A stretch of 64,000 nt of DNA from Trichormus variabilis 0441 (GCF_009856605.1 NZ_CP047242.1:1424001-1488000); one strand, 5' to 3'. Counted from the first letter of the stretch, positions 16,144 to 25,320 are shown. Notes: generated by a model from the sequence alone, not told the origin. A program made the numbers and translations.

Positions 16144-18504
16144 TTACTTCAAATCCAGGCTGACTTGTTGTAAGTTACCCGTGAAATTAAAGGGTACTTG
16201 GTAAGTGTCAACTACAGGAGTACCTGTATCTCTGCCTACATCAAAGGTTTCGTCTAGGGCTAAACGGTAAGCGATGGTTTTATCTACTCGACCTTCAGCT
16301 ACCTGTTGATCGTTAATGAATAATTTGCCGATGCCACCTGCACCTACACCACCGTCATAATCAAAGTTGAACCGGATTGTAGATTTACCGGAGGGTAATT
16401 TTTCTGGTGATTGAATGGTATAGCGGGCAGTATTGGCATAGTTGTAAACATAAGTAGGCTTGTTATCCTCTAGGAAAAAACTCCAACCTGCAAAACGACC
16501 GCCTTGGGTTAAAATTACACCTTCTGCCCCTTTTTCTGGAACTTCTACATTAGCTGTAATAGTAAAGGAGCGATTTTTCAAATTTGGTGCGCTACCTTCG
16601 GGAATGCCGACTGTACCTGGATAGTAGGTGAATGTTGTGCGTCCTCTGGTGAGGCTGGGACGAATTTTAACATCAAATCTTTCCGCAATGCGATCGTCTA
16701 GGGGTAAGACGTTATGCTTCTTGGCTTCTTTTAAAAACAACTTTTGCAGTTTTTCTAGCTTCTGGGGGTTTTTCTTAGCTAGATTATTCGCCTCGCTGAA
16801 ATCTTCGGCAATGTTGTACAGTTCCCACTCATCTGTATCAAAGCTACCTTTAACAGTTCGTTCCCAAGGTAAGCGACCATGACGCGCCGCAGCTACCCAA
16901 CCTTCATCGTAAATGGCTCGGTTACCCAGCATCTCAAAATACTGAGTTTCCCGATGAGAAGGCGCATTAGGATTATTAAACGTATATGCGAGGCTAGTAC
17001 CTTCTATTGGTCGTTGCTTCACACCATTCACTTCTTTCGGTACAGTAATTCCCGCTACTTCTAAAATTGTGGGTGTAATATCAATTACATGATGGAATTG
17101 GCTGCGAATGCCACCTTGGTCTTTAATATTTGCGCCCCAGGAGATTACTAAGGGGTTGCGAGTACCACCAAAATGAGAGGCTATTTGCTTTGTCCATTGG
17201 AAGGGAGTGTTAACTGCCCATGCCCAAGCAGCCGGAAAATGGTTGAATGTTTTGGGGCTACCTAAATCATCATAAGCAGCTAGCAGTTGTTGGAGATTTT
17301 CGGGTACAGCGTTGAAAACTTGCAGTTCGTTGACGCTACCTGTTAAACCGCCTTCGGCACTAGCACCGTTATCTCCCACCACATATATGACTAAGGTGTT
17401 ATCCAGTTCACCGAGTTGGTCAACGGCATTAATTAACCTGCCGACTTCATAATCTGTATGGGCTAAAAATCCCGCAAATACTTCAGCCATGTGGGCATAG
17501 AGTTTTTGCTGTTCTGCTGAGAGGGAATCCCAAGCTGGGAGTTCTGGGGGGCGGGGAGTGAGTTGGGCATTGGCTGGAATTACACCTAGTTGCTTTTGTC
17601 GGGCAAAGGTTTCTTCGCGTAATTTATCCCAGCCTTGGTCAAATTTGCCTTGATATTTGTCAATCCACTCTTTGGGGGCGTGGTGGGGTGCGTGGGTAGC
17701 GCCGGTGGCGAGATAGGCGAAAAAGGGTTTTTCTGGAGCGATGGACTGTTGGTTGCGAATCCAGGCGATCGCATGGTCTACTAAGTCTGGTGTTAGGTGA
17801 TAATCTGGCTTGTTGGGTTTATCTACACGCTTAGTGTTTTCCACTAAAGCCGGACTCCACTGATTAGTATCACCACCAAGGAAGCCGTAAAAATACTCAA
17901 ATCCTAACCCTGTAGGCCAGCGATCAAAAGGCCCGACAGCACTGGTTTCAAAGTCTGGTGTATTATGCCATTTACCAAAAGCGGCTGTGTTATAACCATT
18001 TTGTCGCAGGATTTCGGCAACAGTGGCAGCACTTTTAGGCAAAACTGTTGTGTAGCCAGGATAACCTGTGGCTAATTCCTCAACTACCCCTGTATTCACT
18101 GAATGATGATTGCGTCCAGTTAATAAAGCTGCCCTGGTAGGCGAACACAGGGCAGTGGTGTGAAATTGGTTGTAGCGTAATCCTGTTTCGGCTAGGTGCG
18201 TTAAGTTGGGAGTATCCACAGGGCCGCCAAAGGTACTGGCTTGTCCAAAGCCCACATCATCTAATATGACTAGCAAGACGTTGGGGGCGTTGGCTGGGGC
18301 GGTGATGGGTTGGGGAAAGTCTGGTTGTGATTCTTTATAGGTGAGGCCAATTTTCCCCTTAAACGCTGGTAAGGGCAGGGGTAATACCTCAGATGTAGCT
18401 GCTAGGGCGGGGCCATTGACCATCAATAAGGTGATGAGCAAAGATAAAGCGATCGCCTTTGCTATTCTATAAAACAAATTCCCATTCTTGGATTTAAACT
18501 TCAT
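16144..18504 (-). CDS. Arylsulfatase (Cys-type, exported)
   Basis: The 786-residue protein has an N-terminal signal peptide ([26 protein letters not shown]). The sulfatase domain starts at [17 protein letters not shown] with the metal-binding Asp pair (82-83). The signature [12 protein letters not shown] carries Cys120, which must be converted to formylglycine. Other metal and substrate sites appear as [19 protein letters not shown] and [14 protein letters not shown]. After about residue 600 follows a beta-rich C-terminal region ([28 protein letters not shown]) that resembles a lectin-like fold. It hydrolyses sulfate esters, probably in the periplasm. The FGE gene lies 97 bp upstream on the same strand, so enzyme and activator form an operon. 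Confidence 0.93.
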   Translation of the reverse strand: MKFKSKNGNLFYRIAKAIALSLLITLLMVNGPALAATSEVLPLPLPAFKGKIGLTYKESQPDFPQPITAPANAPNVLLVILDDVGFGQASTFGGPVDTPNLTHLAETGLRYNQFHTTALCSPTRAALLTGRNHHSVNTGVVEELATGYPGYTTVLPKSAATVAEILRQNGYNTAAFGKWHNTPDFETSAVGPFDRWPTGLGFEYFYGFLGGDTNQWSPALVENTKRVDKPNKPDYHLTPDLVDHAIAWIRNQQSIAPEKPFFAYLATGATHAPHHAPKEWIDKYQGKFDQGWDKLREETFARQKQLGVIPANAQLTPRPPELPAWDSLSAEQQKLYAHMAEVFAGFLAHTDYEVGRLINAVDQLGELDNTLVIYVVGDNGASAEGGLTGSVNELQVFNAVPENLQQLLAAYDDLGSPKTFNHFPAAWAWAVNTPFQWTKQIASHFGGTRNPLVISWGANIKDQGGIRSQFHHVIDITPTILEVAGITVPKEVNGVKQRPIEGTSLAYTFNNPNAPSHRETQYFEMLGNRAIYDEGWVAAARHGRLPWERTVKGSFDTDEWELYNIAEDFSEANNLAKKNPQKLEKLQKLFLKEAKKHNVLPLDDRIAERFDVKIRPSLTRGRTTFTYYPGTVGIPEGSAPNLKNRSFTITANVEVPEKGAEGVILTQGGRFAGWSFFLEDNKPTYVYNYANTARYTIQSPEKLPSGKSTIRFNFDYDGGVGAGGIGKLFINDQQVAEGRVDKTIAYRLALDETFDVGRDTGTPVVDTYQVPFNFTGNLQQVSLDLK

Positions 18505-18601
18505 TCTTCATCCTTTCTGTTTCTTTTTCAGAAATAAATTTAGAGAGAACTTGGAGCGCAGGCTTTCTTTGCTCCAAACTTCCGAGGGCTTGATACCCCT
18601 T

Positions 18602-19687
18602 TTAAGCAGGAGATATATTTTTCTCCTCCCCTGCTTCTCTTCTTCCCCTGCCTCCCCTGCTCTCTTGTGTTAGGTTCTTTACTAAGCGAAATCCGATATG
18701 AGTTGTTCCCGTATCCGGCGCTTGAGATTCTCGCGCTGCGGGACGGAAACGGCTGCAATAGTTAGGCGCACACAGATAAGAACCACCTTTAATTACGTGT
18801 AGGGCTTGTTCGCTGGGTTTATTGGGGTCAAAACTTTGTTCCGGGCCTGTAGGATTAACACTGTGGGTTTTGTGGTTATGTCCTGGCATAAACCAATCGG
18901 ATGTTAATTCCCAGACGTTACCAGTCATGTCATAAAGTCCATAACCATTTGGTGGAAAGGAACCAACAGGGGCAATACTTGCGTAACCATCTTTTTTGGT
19001 ATTGAACAAGGGAAATATTCCTTGCCAAGTGTTGGCTTTTTTCTCCGAGTATTGGTCACCCCAAGCATAAGTTGCAGCATCTAACCCACCACGGGCAGCG
19101 TATTCCCACTGAGCTTCTGTAGGTAGCGATTTTCCTGCCCATTGGGCGTAAGCTACAGCGTCTTCGTAAGCAATATGAACAACTGGATAGTTATCTTGAT
19201 GTACAATTGCGCTTTCTTTGCCAAAGGGATGTCGCCAATTTGCCCCAGTCTGCCAATGCCACCAATTCAGTACTTTTGCTTCTGGCTGTACTATTGCAAA
19301 CACTAAAGAACCCGGTAATCTCTGCTCATCTGGCAAGTCGGGAAACTGTTCCTTTGATAAAGGACGCTCTGCAACTGTGACGTAGCCCGTCGCTTTGACA
19401 AACTCTGCAAATTGGGAATTTGTGACCTCGTATTTATCTATACAAAAAGAACTAACTCTTACCTCTTGTGCTGAGAGTTCTTCTATATAACCGGAATTAT
19501 CCGATCCCATCGTAAATGTCCCGCCGGGAATCATTACCATTTCTGGAGGACAGGGATTAGCGGTAGCAGCAAAAGCGGGAAGAATCGCCGTAGACATTGC
19601 TACTCCTATAACCAATAACAGCGCTAAAAAACTTTTCCTTAACACAGTGGTGTTGACTATTAACAAGAAGACATCAAAATGACTCAA
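18602..19687 (-). CDS. Formylglycine-generating enzyme (sulfatase-modifying factor)
   Basis: The protein is up to 361 residues. It has the FGE/SUMF1 fold: PEMVMIPGGTFTMGSDN, SFCIDKYEVTNSQFAEFVKATGY, LPTEAQWEYAARGG, NGYGLYDMTGNVWELTSDWF and a C-terminal IKGGSYLCAPNYCSRFRPAAR. Cys306 and Cys311 are the copper-binding catalytic pair that separates true FGE from the many FGE-like proteins. It oxidises the sulfatase Cys to formylglycine. The start is TTG 19687 or, better, GTG 19645, which places a clean signal peptide (RKSFLALLLVIGVAMSTAILPAFA) at the N-terminus. Export of FGE is unusual, since most bacterial FGEs are cytosolic. It is directly upstream of its likely target, the arylsulfatase gene. 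Confidence 0.93.
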   Translation of the reverse strand: MSHFDVFLLIVNTTVLRKSFLALLLVIGVAMSTAILPAFAATANPCPPEMVMIPGGTFTMGSDNSGYIEELSAQEVRVSSFCIDKYEVTNSQFAEFVKATGYVTVAERPLSKEQFPDLPDEQRLPGSLVFAIVQPEAKVLNWWHWQTGANWRHPFGKESAIVHQDNYPVVHIAYEDAVAYAQWAGKSLPTEAQWEYAARGGLDAATYAWGDQYSEKKANTWQGIFPLFNTKKDGYASIAPVGSFPPNGYGLYDMTGNVWELTSDWFMPGHNHKTHSVNPTGPEQSFDPNKPSEQALHVIKGGSYLCAPNYCSRFRPAARESQAPDTGTTHIGFRLVKNLTQESRGGRGRREAGEEKNISPA

Positions 19688-19692
19688 TATTG

Positions 19693-19710
19693 CTGATAAA
19701 TATTTATCAG
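19693..19710. promoter_or_regulatory. Perfect 18-base palindrome before FGE
   Basis: CTGATAAATATTTATCAG is self-complementary over its full length. It lies 6 bp before the TTG start or 48 bp before the GTG start of the FGE gene. It could bind a dimeric repressor or form a hairpin in the leader. Confidence 0.4.
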
Positions 19711-19821
19711 TCTATAAATATGCAAAAAATCAGCAATTTTTCATTTATCGAAAATTGCCATGAATTTGCACTAATTTAAAAACCTTATATTGTTTTAAAT
19801 TTACATCATACTTTATACTGA

Positions 19822-19834
19822 TAGATTTACCGTA
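19822..19834. promoter_or_regulatory. Candidate operator TAGATTTACCGTA (copy D)
   Basis: Identical in 13 bases to 11114-11126. It lies 135 bp before the TTG start of the FGE gene, so two separate organosulfur operons carry the same word in the same orientation relative to transcription. Confidence 0.4.
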
Positions 19835-20015
19835 CTTAAAGCAATATTGATAACCTACCTCTTAAGCAAAAATAAGTCAAGAACTTTGTTTGCTGGCATT
19901 AATATAGCCTGTCAAATCCTAGACTATCGCAATAGAAGGATTCGTAATTCAGGCAACGGTTCTCGATATGTCCTGTCACCAAAAGTTATTAACTTATTAC
20001 ATATCCTGGGGTATT

Positions 20016-20663
20016 TTATGAGCGATCGCATTTTATCGCGTAAATATTATCAAGCCGTTTTTTAAGAAATTTCATATTAGAAAATACATTAGTTCTTTCC
20101 TCTGCTTCTTCCTCTGTTGAATATTTCAAAGCATAGATTCCGGCTGAATGTGCGGCTTGAATTCCGACATCGCTATCTTCAATTACAACACAAAATTCAG
20201 GAGGGAAGCCCATTTTATTAGCTGCGTATAAAAATAAACCTGGGTCGGGTTTCCATGAGCCTACATCATAAGAGCTAAACAAGCTATCGCCAAAATAATG
20301 CGATATATTTGTGACATTTAGAGCCGTGCGAATTTTTGCCATTGGCGCGCTTGAAGCCACGCAAATAGGATATTCCAGAGTTTCGAGCATCTCTGGAACG
20401 CCTGGGATTGGTTGCAAGTAAAATTCAAATAATTCATTCACTTTTTGACGATATATTACCTCAAAATCAACAGGTAACTTTACGCCATATCTTATTTCTA
20501 TATCCGCTAAAATTAAAGCTAATTTTCTACCACGATATCGATAAATCAGACTATCGATTGATTCGTTGATAAAAAGTAGCAAATCGATAAATGCTTGGTT
20601 ACAAAGTCTCTCGCTATCAACTAACGTTCCATCTAAATCAAAAATGATACAAAGATTCTTCAT
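20016..20663 (-). CDS. HAD-superfamily phosphatase, paralogue of 14164-14835
   Basis: The 215-residue protein has HAD motif I FDLDGTLVDSERLCNQAF, motif II ICVASSAPMAKIRTAL, motif III Lys in WKPDPGLFLYAANKMGF, and motif IV VVIEDSDVGIQAAHSAGI. Layout and many residues match the HAD gene at 14164, so they are paralogues within one island. It probably dephosphorylates a small sugar phosphate in the cytoplasm. The C-terminus (LKKRLDNIYAIKCDRS) runs through a HIP1 site. It is transcribed toward the FGE gene but separated by the operator-bearing region. The specific substrate is unknown. Confidence 0.87.
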   Translation of the reverse strand: MKNLCIIFDLDGTLVDSERLCNQAFIDLLLFINESIDSLIYRYRGRKLALILADIEIRYGVKLPVDFEVIYRQKVNELFEFYLQPIPGVPEMLETLEYPICVASSAPMAKIRTALNVTNISHYFGDSLFSSYDVGSWKPDPGLFLYAANKMGFPPEFCVVIEDSDVGIQAAHSAGIYALKYSTEEEAEERTNVFSNMKFLKKRLDNIYAIKCDRS

Positions 20664-20704
20664 TTATGAACAATGACAAAAGAAATTATTCCGTTTCAAA
20701 TCGT

Positions 20705-20727
20705 TGACGGTTAACAGTCAACCGTCA
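20705..20727. repeat. TGAC-type hairpin
   Basis: TGACGGTT at 20705-20712 and AACCGTCA at 20720-20727 form a perfect 8 bp stem with loop AACAGTC. It lies after the ferredoxin relic (minus strand) and may have been its terminator. It belongs to the TGAC-rich hairpins scattered over this window. Confidence 0.5.
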
Positions 20728-20735
20728 ACAGCCAA

Positions 20736-20982
20736 CTAACTTTGATAAGGGCGCGGTAGTTGATGCAATTTATGAGCAGAGTCTAATTCACTATTATTTT
20801 TTCTGCCATATCCCCAACCTACAATGCGACGATATTCACCCATAATCCCACTGTCAATTAACTCATCCTCGTTGACTGCAACATTGGTATGAGATTGGGG
20901 TGCATTGGTAGGGCAAACCTAAACGCAGACATTGCAATTAATGCAGAGTTGATGGCTGACAAGCTCGATTAAATCAGCCTCT
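20736..20982 (-). pseudogene. 4Fe-4S ferredoxin relic with a stop inside the cluster motif
   Basis: The minus strand reads LEADLIELVSHQLCINCNVC, V, TAG (20921-20919), then VCPTNAPQSH, and continues open to a TAG at 20738-20736 with GIMGEYRRIVGWG and KLHQLPRPYQS. The Cys spacing CxxCxxCxxxCP is that of a 4Fe-4S ferredoxin, and the stop falls between the third and fourth Cys. There is no start codon in a good position, since the upstream part runs into the end of the PEP-CTERM gene. It probably encoded an electron carrier for the oxygenases or sulfatase system of this island. Confidence 0.75.
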
Positions 20983-21885
20983 AACTTGTGTCCGACGTTT
21001 GAAGAGGATTCCGACACTAGTAACAGCTAGTAAACTTACAAAAGTAGCAGGTTCAGGAACAGTTTCAATATTAGCTGCCACAATTTTAAAGTCTGGGCCG
21101 TTATCTCCAGGAACGTTAGAATTCGCCCTGTTATTATTAGCACTGGTTAATCTTAATGTTTTTGTGCCAGTTCCATTCAAAGTAATACCGATAGAACCGA
21201 TATTGAAAGGCCCATTATTCAGGATTGGCTCAACTACTGTACTAATGTTATAGTCAGCTTTGGTATAGTTTTGTCTCAAGATTTTGTAACTAGCGATAAC
21301 AGCATCGTTATCATCCAAAGCTTCTACCAATAAATCGCTATCTCCAGCAATATTTGAGCCTGCTGCTCCACCACGTTCCCAAAAGAAGAAGGTATTCACT
21401 GGATTAGCAAACGAAACTTCGATAATAGCTTTATCTGCATTTTCTCTTGTGACTAAAATACTATTTAAATTTAAGTTCCCTAAAGTACTGACAATATCTT
21501 GAGCAGTTGGATTTGGTTTTGAAGGCCCTTCTGGGACTAAGTTATCATTAGCAGTATTTGGCCCTCGTCCTGAATGGAGTACACCGAAAATATCACCATC
21601 AGGCAAAGTGTAAGTATCATTTTGAAGAATCGTGGCTTCTGTAACAACTTCAAAGTTAGAAATTTTTCTACTATTGAATTCGACTGAATCTAGCCGGATA
21701 TCTCTAGTTGGGTCGTTGAGTAGTTGGCCTGTAGGATCATTAATCGCAGTGGCAGTAACATTGGTTTTAAACGAAAATGCACTGAATGTTGCGGCTTGAG
21801 CAGGTAGTGTCACCAAAAAACAACCCATTGATATAGAAGCAACACTTGTCAAGAGCTTAATTGTTTTTACCAACACAATTTTCAT
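20974..21885 (-). CDS. PEP-CTERM sorting-domain protein
   Basis: The 303-residue exported protein has a signal peptide (VKTIKLLTSVASISMGCFLVTLPAQAA). It ends in the PEP-CTERM sorting signal ETVPEPATFVSLLAVTSVGILFKRRTQ: the VPEP motif, a membrane helix, then a basic tail. Such proteins are processed by exosortase and released to the exopolysaccharide layer. The middle (about residues 40-270) is beta-rich with Asn/Thr-heavy stretches (LNLNSILVTRENADKAIIEVSFANPVNTFFFWERGG) and has no recognised catalytic motif. Its last bases overlap the ferredoxin relic. A GTTACCGTA word lies about 210 bp upstream. No function is assigned beyond the surface location. Confidence 0.85.
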   Translation of the reverse strand: MKIVLVKTIKLLTSVASISMGCFLVTLPAQAATFSAFSFKTNVTATAINDPTGQLLNDPTRDIRLDSVEFNSRKISNFEVVTEATILQNDTYTLPDGDIFGVLHSGRGPNTANDNLVPEGPSKPNPTAQDIVSTLGNLNLNSILVTRENADKAIIEVSFANPVNTFFFWERGGAAGSNIAGDSDLLVEALDDNDAVIASYKILRQNYTKADYNISTVVEPILNNGPFNIGSIGITLNGTGTKTLRLTSANNNRANSNVPGDNGPDFKIVAANIETVPEPATFVSLLAVTSVGILFKRRTQVRG

Positions 21886-22286
21886 TCGTATTACACCTGA
21901 GTAGACATTACAAAAATTTGCATCAGTGAATCAAATAGACTATTCAGCAGAATAAATTAGGACACAAAATCAAAATCATGTGACCAAATTTCTGCGTTTA
22001 TAAAAGTCTCAAATCTTTTCACAACGCTATTGATTAGTCCTTTTGTCTGGGGAAGATTTCAATAAAGAACTTATTAACTACTAAAACTCGACTAAGTTAC
22101 CGTAGATAAAAGAAATATCTCATAGCTTTTTGCCTGTGTCAATCATCAGTACTTTTGATCTGGAGTTAGGCAGATTTTAAGCAGCAAATACCCTAATTTT
22201 TAATTATTGGCTTGGCTTAAGGCTACTCTACGAGAACGCTTATCGGCGAACCCGTAAGTATTGCCAAAAGCAGCGAATTATTATGG
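21886..22286. other. Intergenic, with a partial operator word and repeat filler
   Basis: AGTTACCGTA at 22095-22104 resembles the island motif. 22213-22257 contains the dispersed repeat words TCTACGAGAACGCT and CGAACCCGTAAG, also present at 44831-44857. No gene is seen. Confidence 0.4.
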
Positions 22287-22512
22287 TCAAGGTAAAATAA
22301 TTGTCACGACTGGACATTGAGCTTTACTAACAATGGCATCAACTCGGTGACCAAAAAAAGCCCTGTCTGTAACCATACGGTTATTGCTAAACAAAATAAT
22401 TAAGTGTACCGTATGAATTTGGGCATAGGTGAGGATTTCTCTTTCTGAGTTGCCGTGGAAAATATCAGTTTTGACTACAAATGTGCCAGGTAGTTTCCGA
22501 CTTTATTCTCCA
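22287..22512 (-). pseudogene. Universal stress protein-like C-terminal fragment
   Basis: The minus strand gives about 72 codons: KLPGTFVVKTDIFHGNSERE then ILTYAQIHTVHLIILFSNNR and FFGHRVDAIVSKAQCPVVTI, ending ILP and TGA at 22289-22287. The end pattern (G-RVDAIVSKAQCPVVTI) is that of the last strand-helix unit of a UspA-type domain, as found alone or at the C-terminus of cyanobacterial antiporters. An in-frame stop precedes it and no start codon is suitably placed, so it is a truncated relic. Confidence 0.6.
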
Positions 22513-22542
22513 GTTTCCAACTATATTCTCTTTTGAGAAAAA

Positions 22543-23034
22543 TCACATTTGATACCAAGCTGTCAAAGCTACAGCCAAAGCATCAGCAGCATCATCAGGC
22601 TGAGGAATTTCGGCTAAATCTAACTCTCGTGCTACCGCCTCTTGCACTTCAGATTTATCAGCGTTGCCATATCCCGTTAAAGCTAGCTTAACCTGTGCTG
22701 GTGTAAATTCGACATAAGGCAAATGGTGCTGTGCTAAGGCTAACATTACTACACCTCTAGCTTGTGCCACAACAATTGTACTTGACATACGATAGAAGAA
22801 CAGTTTTTCAATTGCGACTACATCAGGTTGTAAATTATCAATCACTGTGTGCAAATCATCGAACAAGGTACACAAGCGTTGCCCAATCTCGATATCTGCT
22901 GAGGTTTTGATGACTCCAAAGTCCAAGATATTGACTTTTGTACTTTGTAGTTGGGTTAAGCCTGGTGTACAAGTAATTGCCCCAAATCCTAAAATTGCCA
23001 GTCCTGGGTCTAATCCTAAAATTCGCTTTTCCAT
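22543..23034 (-). CDS. ruvC: Crossover junction endodeoxyribonuclease RuvC
   Basis: The 163-residue Holliday junction resolvase starts at ATG 23034 ([18 protein letters not shown]). A TTG 18 bases earlier is less likely. The four acidic residues of the RuvC active site are visible in [17 protein letters not shown] and [15 protein letters not shown]. The [24 protein letters not shown] stretch with [16 protein letters not shown] is typical. RuvC cuts four-way junctions made by RecA and RuvAB during recombination repair. Length and motifs are normal. It is divergent from yvcK, and ruvA and ruvB are not nearby. Confidence 0.95.
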   Translation of the reverse strand: MEKRILGLDPGLAILGFGAITCTPGLTQLQSTKVNILDFGVIKTSADIEIGQRLCTLFDDLHTVIDNLQPDVVAIEKLFFYRMSSTIVVAQARGVVMLALAQHHLPYVEFTPAQVKLALTGYGNADKSEVQEAVARELDLAEIPQPDDAADALAVALTAWYQM

Positions 23035-23205
23035 TAAATTATCTTTTACCAAGTTATGGTTTGATGGACATACTGGCAGCCTTGATGACTTGCTTTTAGT
23101 TTAAGTGGAACTAAAAAAAGGTTTCATAATTTCATACTTGGTGTTAAAACCATTTAGTGTGCATTTTCTGTTAGTTATTGTTTGTACCACGGCTCCGAAT
23201 CAGGT

Positions 23206-24576
23206 ATGTCAATCGGTTTTCTCAGACAAGCCCTCAACGCATTGCAACAGCAGTCACGCAGTCGAACTTCCCATCGGGTGAACCAGTGGTTCAAATGGTT
23301 GTCCCCTGGATTATCGATAAAACGCTGGTTGCTAATCAGTGTTGGGGGTGTATTGCTAGCGATTCTAGGGTTAGCTATTTGGGTGAAGCTGACTCCCATT
23401 TTTTGGCTGTTGGAGTTAGTTAGGGGTTTTTTGGGAGCTGTCGCTAACATTTTACCCAACTATATCAGTGGCCCTGTGGTTATTTTGGGTGGTTTGTTAT
23501 TGTTGCTTTGGGGACAAACGCGCACTGTCGGCTCGATTACTCAGGTTTTAAGACCGGATGCGGAAGAAGAACTCATTGATGTACTGTTAGCCCATCGGCG
23601 CTTGTACCGGGGGCCGAAAATAGTAGTCATTGGTGGTGGTACGGGGCTATCTACTTTGCTTAGAGGATTAAAAACCTATAGTGCTAATATTACGGCTATT
23701 GTGACTGTCGCTGATGACGGTGGCTCTTCTGGGAGGTTACGTCAAGAATTCGGTGTTTTACCACCGGGAGATATTCGCAACTGTTTAGCAGCCTTAGCAG
23801 ATGAAGAAAAATTATTGACTGAGTTATTTCAATATCGTTTTCGGGCCGGGGATGGCTTAACTGGTCATAGTTTTGGCAATTTGTTCTTAACCGCGATGAG
23901 TGATATCACTGGTGATTTGGAACGGGCTGTAGCTGCTAGTTCCAAAGTCTTAGCTGTGAGAGGACAAGTTTTGCCTGCTACTCTCAGCGATGTTCGCCTC
24001 TGGGCAGAATTAGCCGATGGTCGCCGCATTGAGGGCGAGTCTAGCATTCCCAAAGCTAACGGTAAAATTGTCAAGATTGGTTGCATTCCGGCTAATCCTC
24101 CGGCTTTGCCAGCAGCTATTAAGGCCATCAAAGAAGCCGACTATATTATTATTGGCCCCGGTAGCCTCTATACCAGTTTAATTCCTAACTTATTAGTATC
24201 AGACATTGCTGATGCGATCGCCCAATCCCAAGCCCCTCGGATTTATGTCTGCAATGTGATGACCCAACCGGGGGAAACTCAAGGATATACCGTTGCTGAC
24301 CACATTCGCGCCATTGATGCGGCTTGTGGACAAAGACAACTGTTTGATGCTGTGCTAGTACATAAAAAATCCCCTTCAGCCCAATCACTCATCCGTTATG
24401 CTCAACAAGATTCCCATCCTGTGTTCTTAGACAGAGAAGCTGTCTCTCAACTAGGGAGAAGAATTGTCTTAGCTAACGTTTTGTATGAGGACGAAACAGG
24501 ATTTGTGCGTCACAATCCCCAAAAGTTAGCCAAAGTCCTATTGAAGTGGTATGGTGGAGCGCATCATGGAAAGTGA
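23206..24576 (+). CDS. yvcK: YvcK/CofD-like protein (gluconeogenesis factor)
   Basis: From ATG 23206 this is a 456-residue protein. The N-terminal about 110 residues hold two membrane segments ([22 protein letters not shown] and [18 protein letters not shown]). The YvcK/CofD domain follows: [80 protein letters not shown] and [13 protein letters not shown]. YvcK proteins bind UDP-sugars and affect cell shape and carbon metabolism. The membrane-anchored version is usual in cyanobacteria. An upstream TTG in frame (23182) would add eight residues but is less convincing. Confidence 0.92.
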   Translation: MSIGFLRQALNALQQQSRSRTSHRVNQWFKWLSPGLSIKRWLLISVGGVLLAILGLAIWVKLTPIFWLLELVRGFLGAVANILPNYISGPVVILGGLLLLLWGQTRTVGSITQVLRPDAEEELIDVLLAHRRLYRGPKIVVIGGGTGLSTLLRGLKTYSANITAIVTVADDGGSSGRLRQEFGVLPPGDIRNCLAALADEEKLLTELFQYRFRAGDGLTGHSFGNLFLTAMSDITGDLERAVAASSKVLAVRGQVLPATLSDVRLWAELADGRRIEGESSIPKANGKIVKIGCIPANPPALPAAIKAIKEADYIIIGPGSLYTSLIPNLLVSDIADAIAQSQAPRIYVCNVMTQPGETQGYTVADHIRAIDAACGQRQLFDAVLVHKKSPSAQSLIRYAQQDSHPVFLDREAVSQLGRRIVLANVLYEDETGFVRHNPQKLAKVLLKWYGGAHHGK

Positions 24577-24917
24577 AGAGAATCGCTCATAATGGGAGAT
24601 AGTGTAACTGCCCAAGGTAGAGGATTGCACTGATGTACTTTGTCTAGAATCTAAATAATAGTGTGTTTCCGTCCTTTGCTGTCTAGACAAGTGATATTCA
24701 ATCTGAAATCAATTTAAGAATTAAGTCCAGTTAACATTCCCTTTGATGAAAGTAATACCAATTTGAAAAAAGAATGCGACAAATAAACCATCTGTAGAAA
24801 CGAGATTCATGAGCCAGCGCGTTGCGGGGGTTCCCTCCGTTGTAGCGACTGGCGTCGCGTCCTCACCCAAAGATGTGTTGCAATCATTAATTGAATTGGT
24901 ATAAAATTCAGTTTTAT
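24577..24917. repeat. Intergenic with an interspersed repeat
   Basis: The stretch 24800-24865 (words GAGCCAGCGCGTTG, GGTTCCCTCCGTTGTAGCGACTGG) is related in inverted orientation to 54998-55047 (ACCAGTCG, ACGGAGGGAAACCC, CAACGCTGGTTCACC). Both belong to one dispersed family. No gene is seen elsewhere in the gap. Confidence 0.55.
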
Positions 24918-25142
24918 TTAAGAATTAGACGGTTTATCCTGCTTGACTTTTTTGATTAATTCCATATACACATTAATCTCACTAACTTCTACATCATGCT
25001 CAACTCTGGTTACTTTCCATCTCTCTTTTTGTAGATAAACTTCCTCACCGACTCTGGGAGTGAATTGTAAATCATAGAACTTTTTTATAAAATCCTTTTG
25101 ATTTTCTTCCCATAAAATGACTTTAACTGCTTCTCTACTCAT
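24918..25142 (-). CDS. Small conserved-looking protein of unknown function
   Basis: A 74-residue soluble, charged protein: MSREAVKVILWEENQKDF, then FTPRVGEEVYLQKERWKVTRVEHDVE and a basic tail KKVKQDKPSNS. The alternation RVGEEVYLQKERWKVTRVEHD suggests a small beta-barrel like those that bind nucleic acid or partner proteins. I do not recognise the family. It is a stand-alone minus-strand gene converging with yvcK and divergent from tsaE. The composition looks like a real protein; no motif supports a function. Confidence 0.55.
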   Translation of the reverse strand: MSREAVKVILWEENQKDFIKKFYDLQFTPRVGEEVYLQKERWKVTRVEHDVEVSEINVYMELIKKVKQDKPSNS

Positions 25143-25320
25143 TGATCAGTCCTAATTTTTGACCAGACTAAACTCAGTAATCTGATGACATACACATGGA
25201 AATTTTATATTACTAATTCAATCGAATAGCGTATTTAAAACCACATTTTCCATATATGACAGGAGGCAGGAGTTAGGACGCAGTGGGGAAAAGAAAATCA
25301 TTAGCAACTAATAACTGTAC

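Larger units (their letters stand above)
19688..20015. promoter_or_regulatory. Upstream region of the FGE-sulfatase operon
   Basis: AT-rich region without a credible gene. CTGATAAATATTTATCAG at 19693-19710 is a perfect 18-base palindrome just before the FGE start. TAGATTTACCGTA at 19822-19834 repeats copy A. Both are placed as operators would be. Confidence 0.45.
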
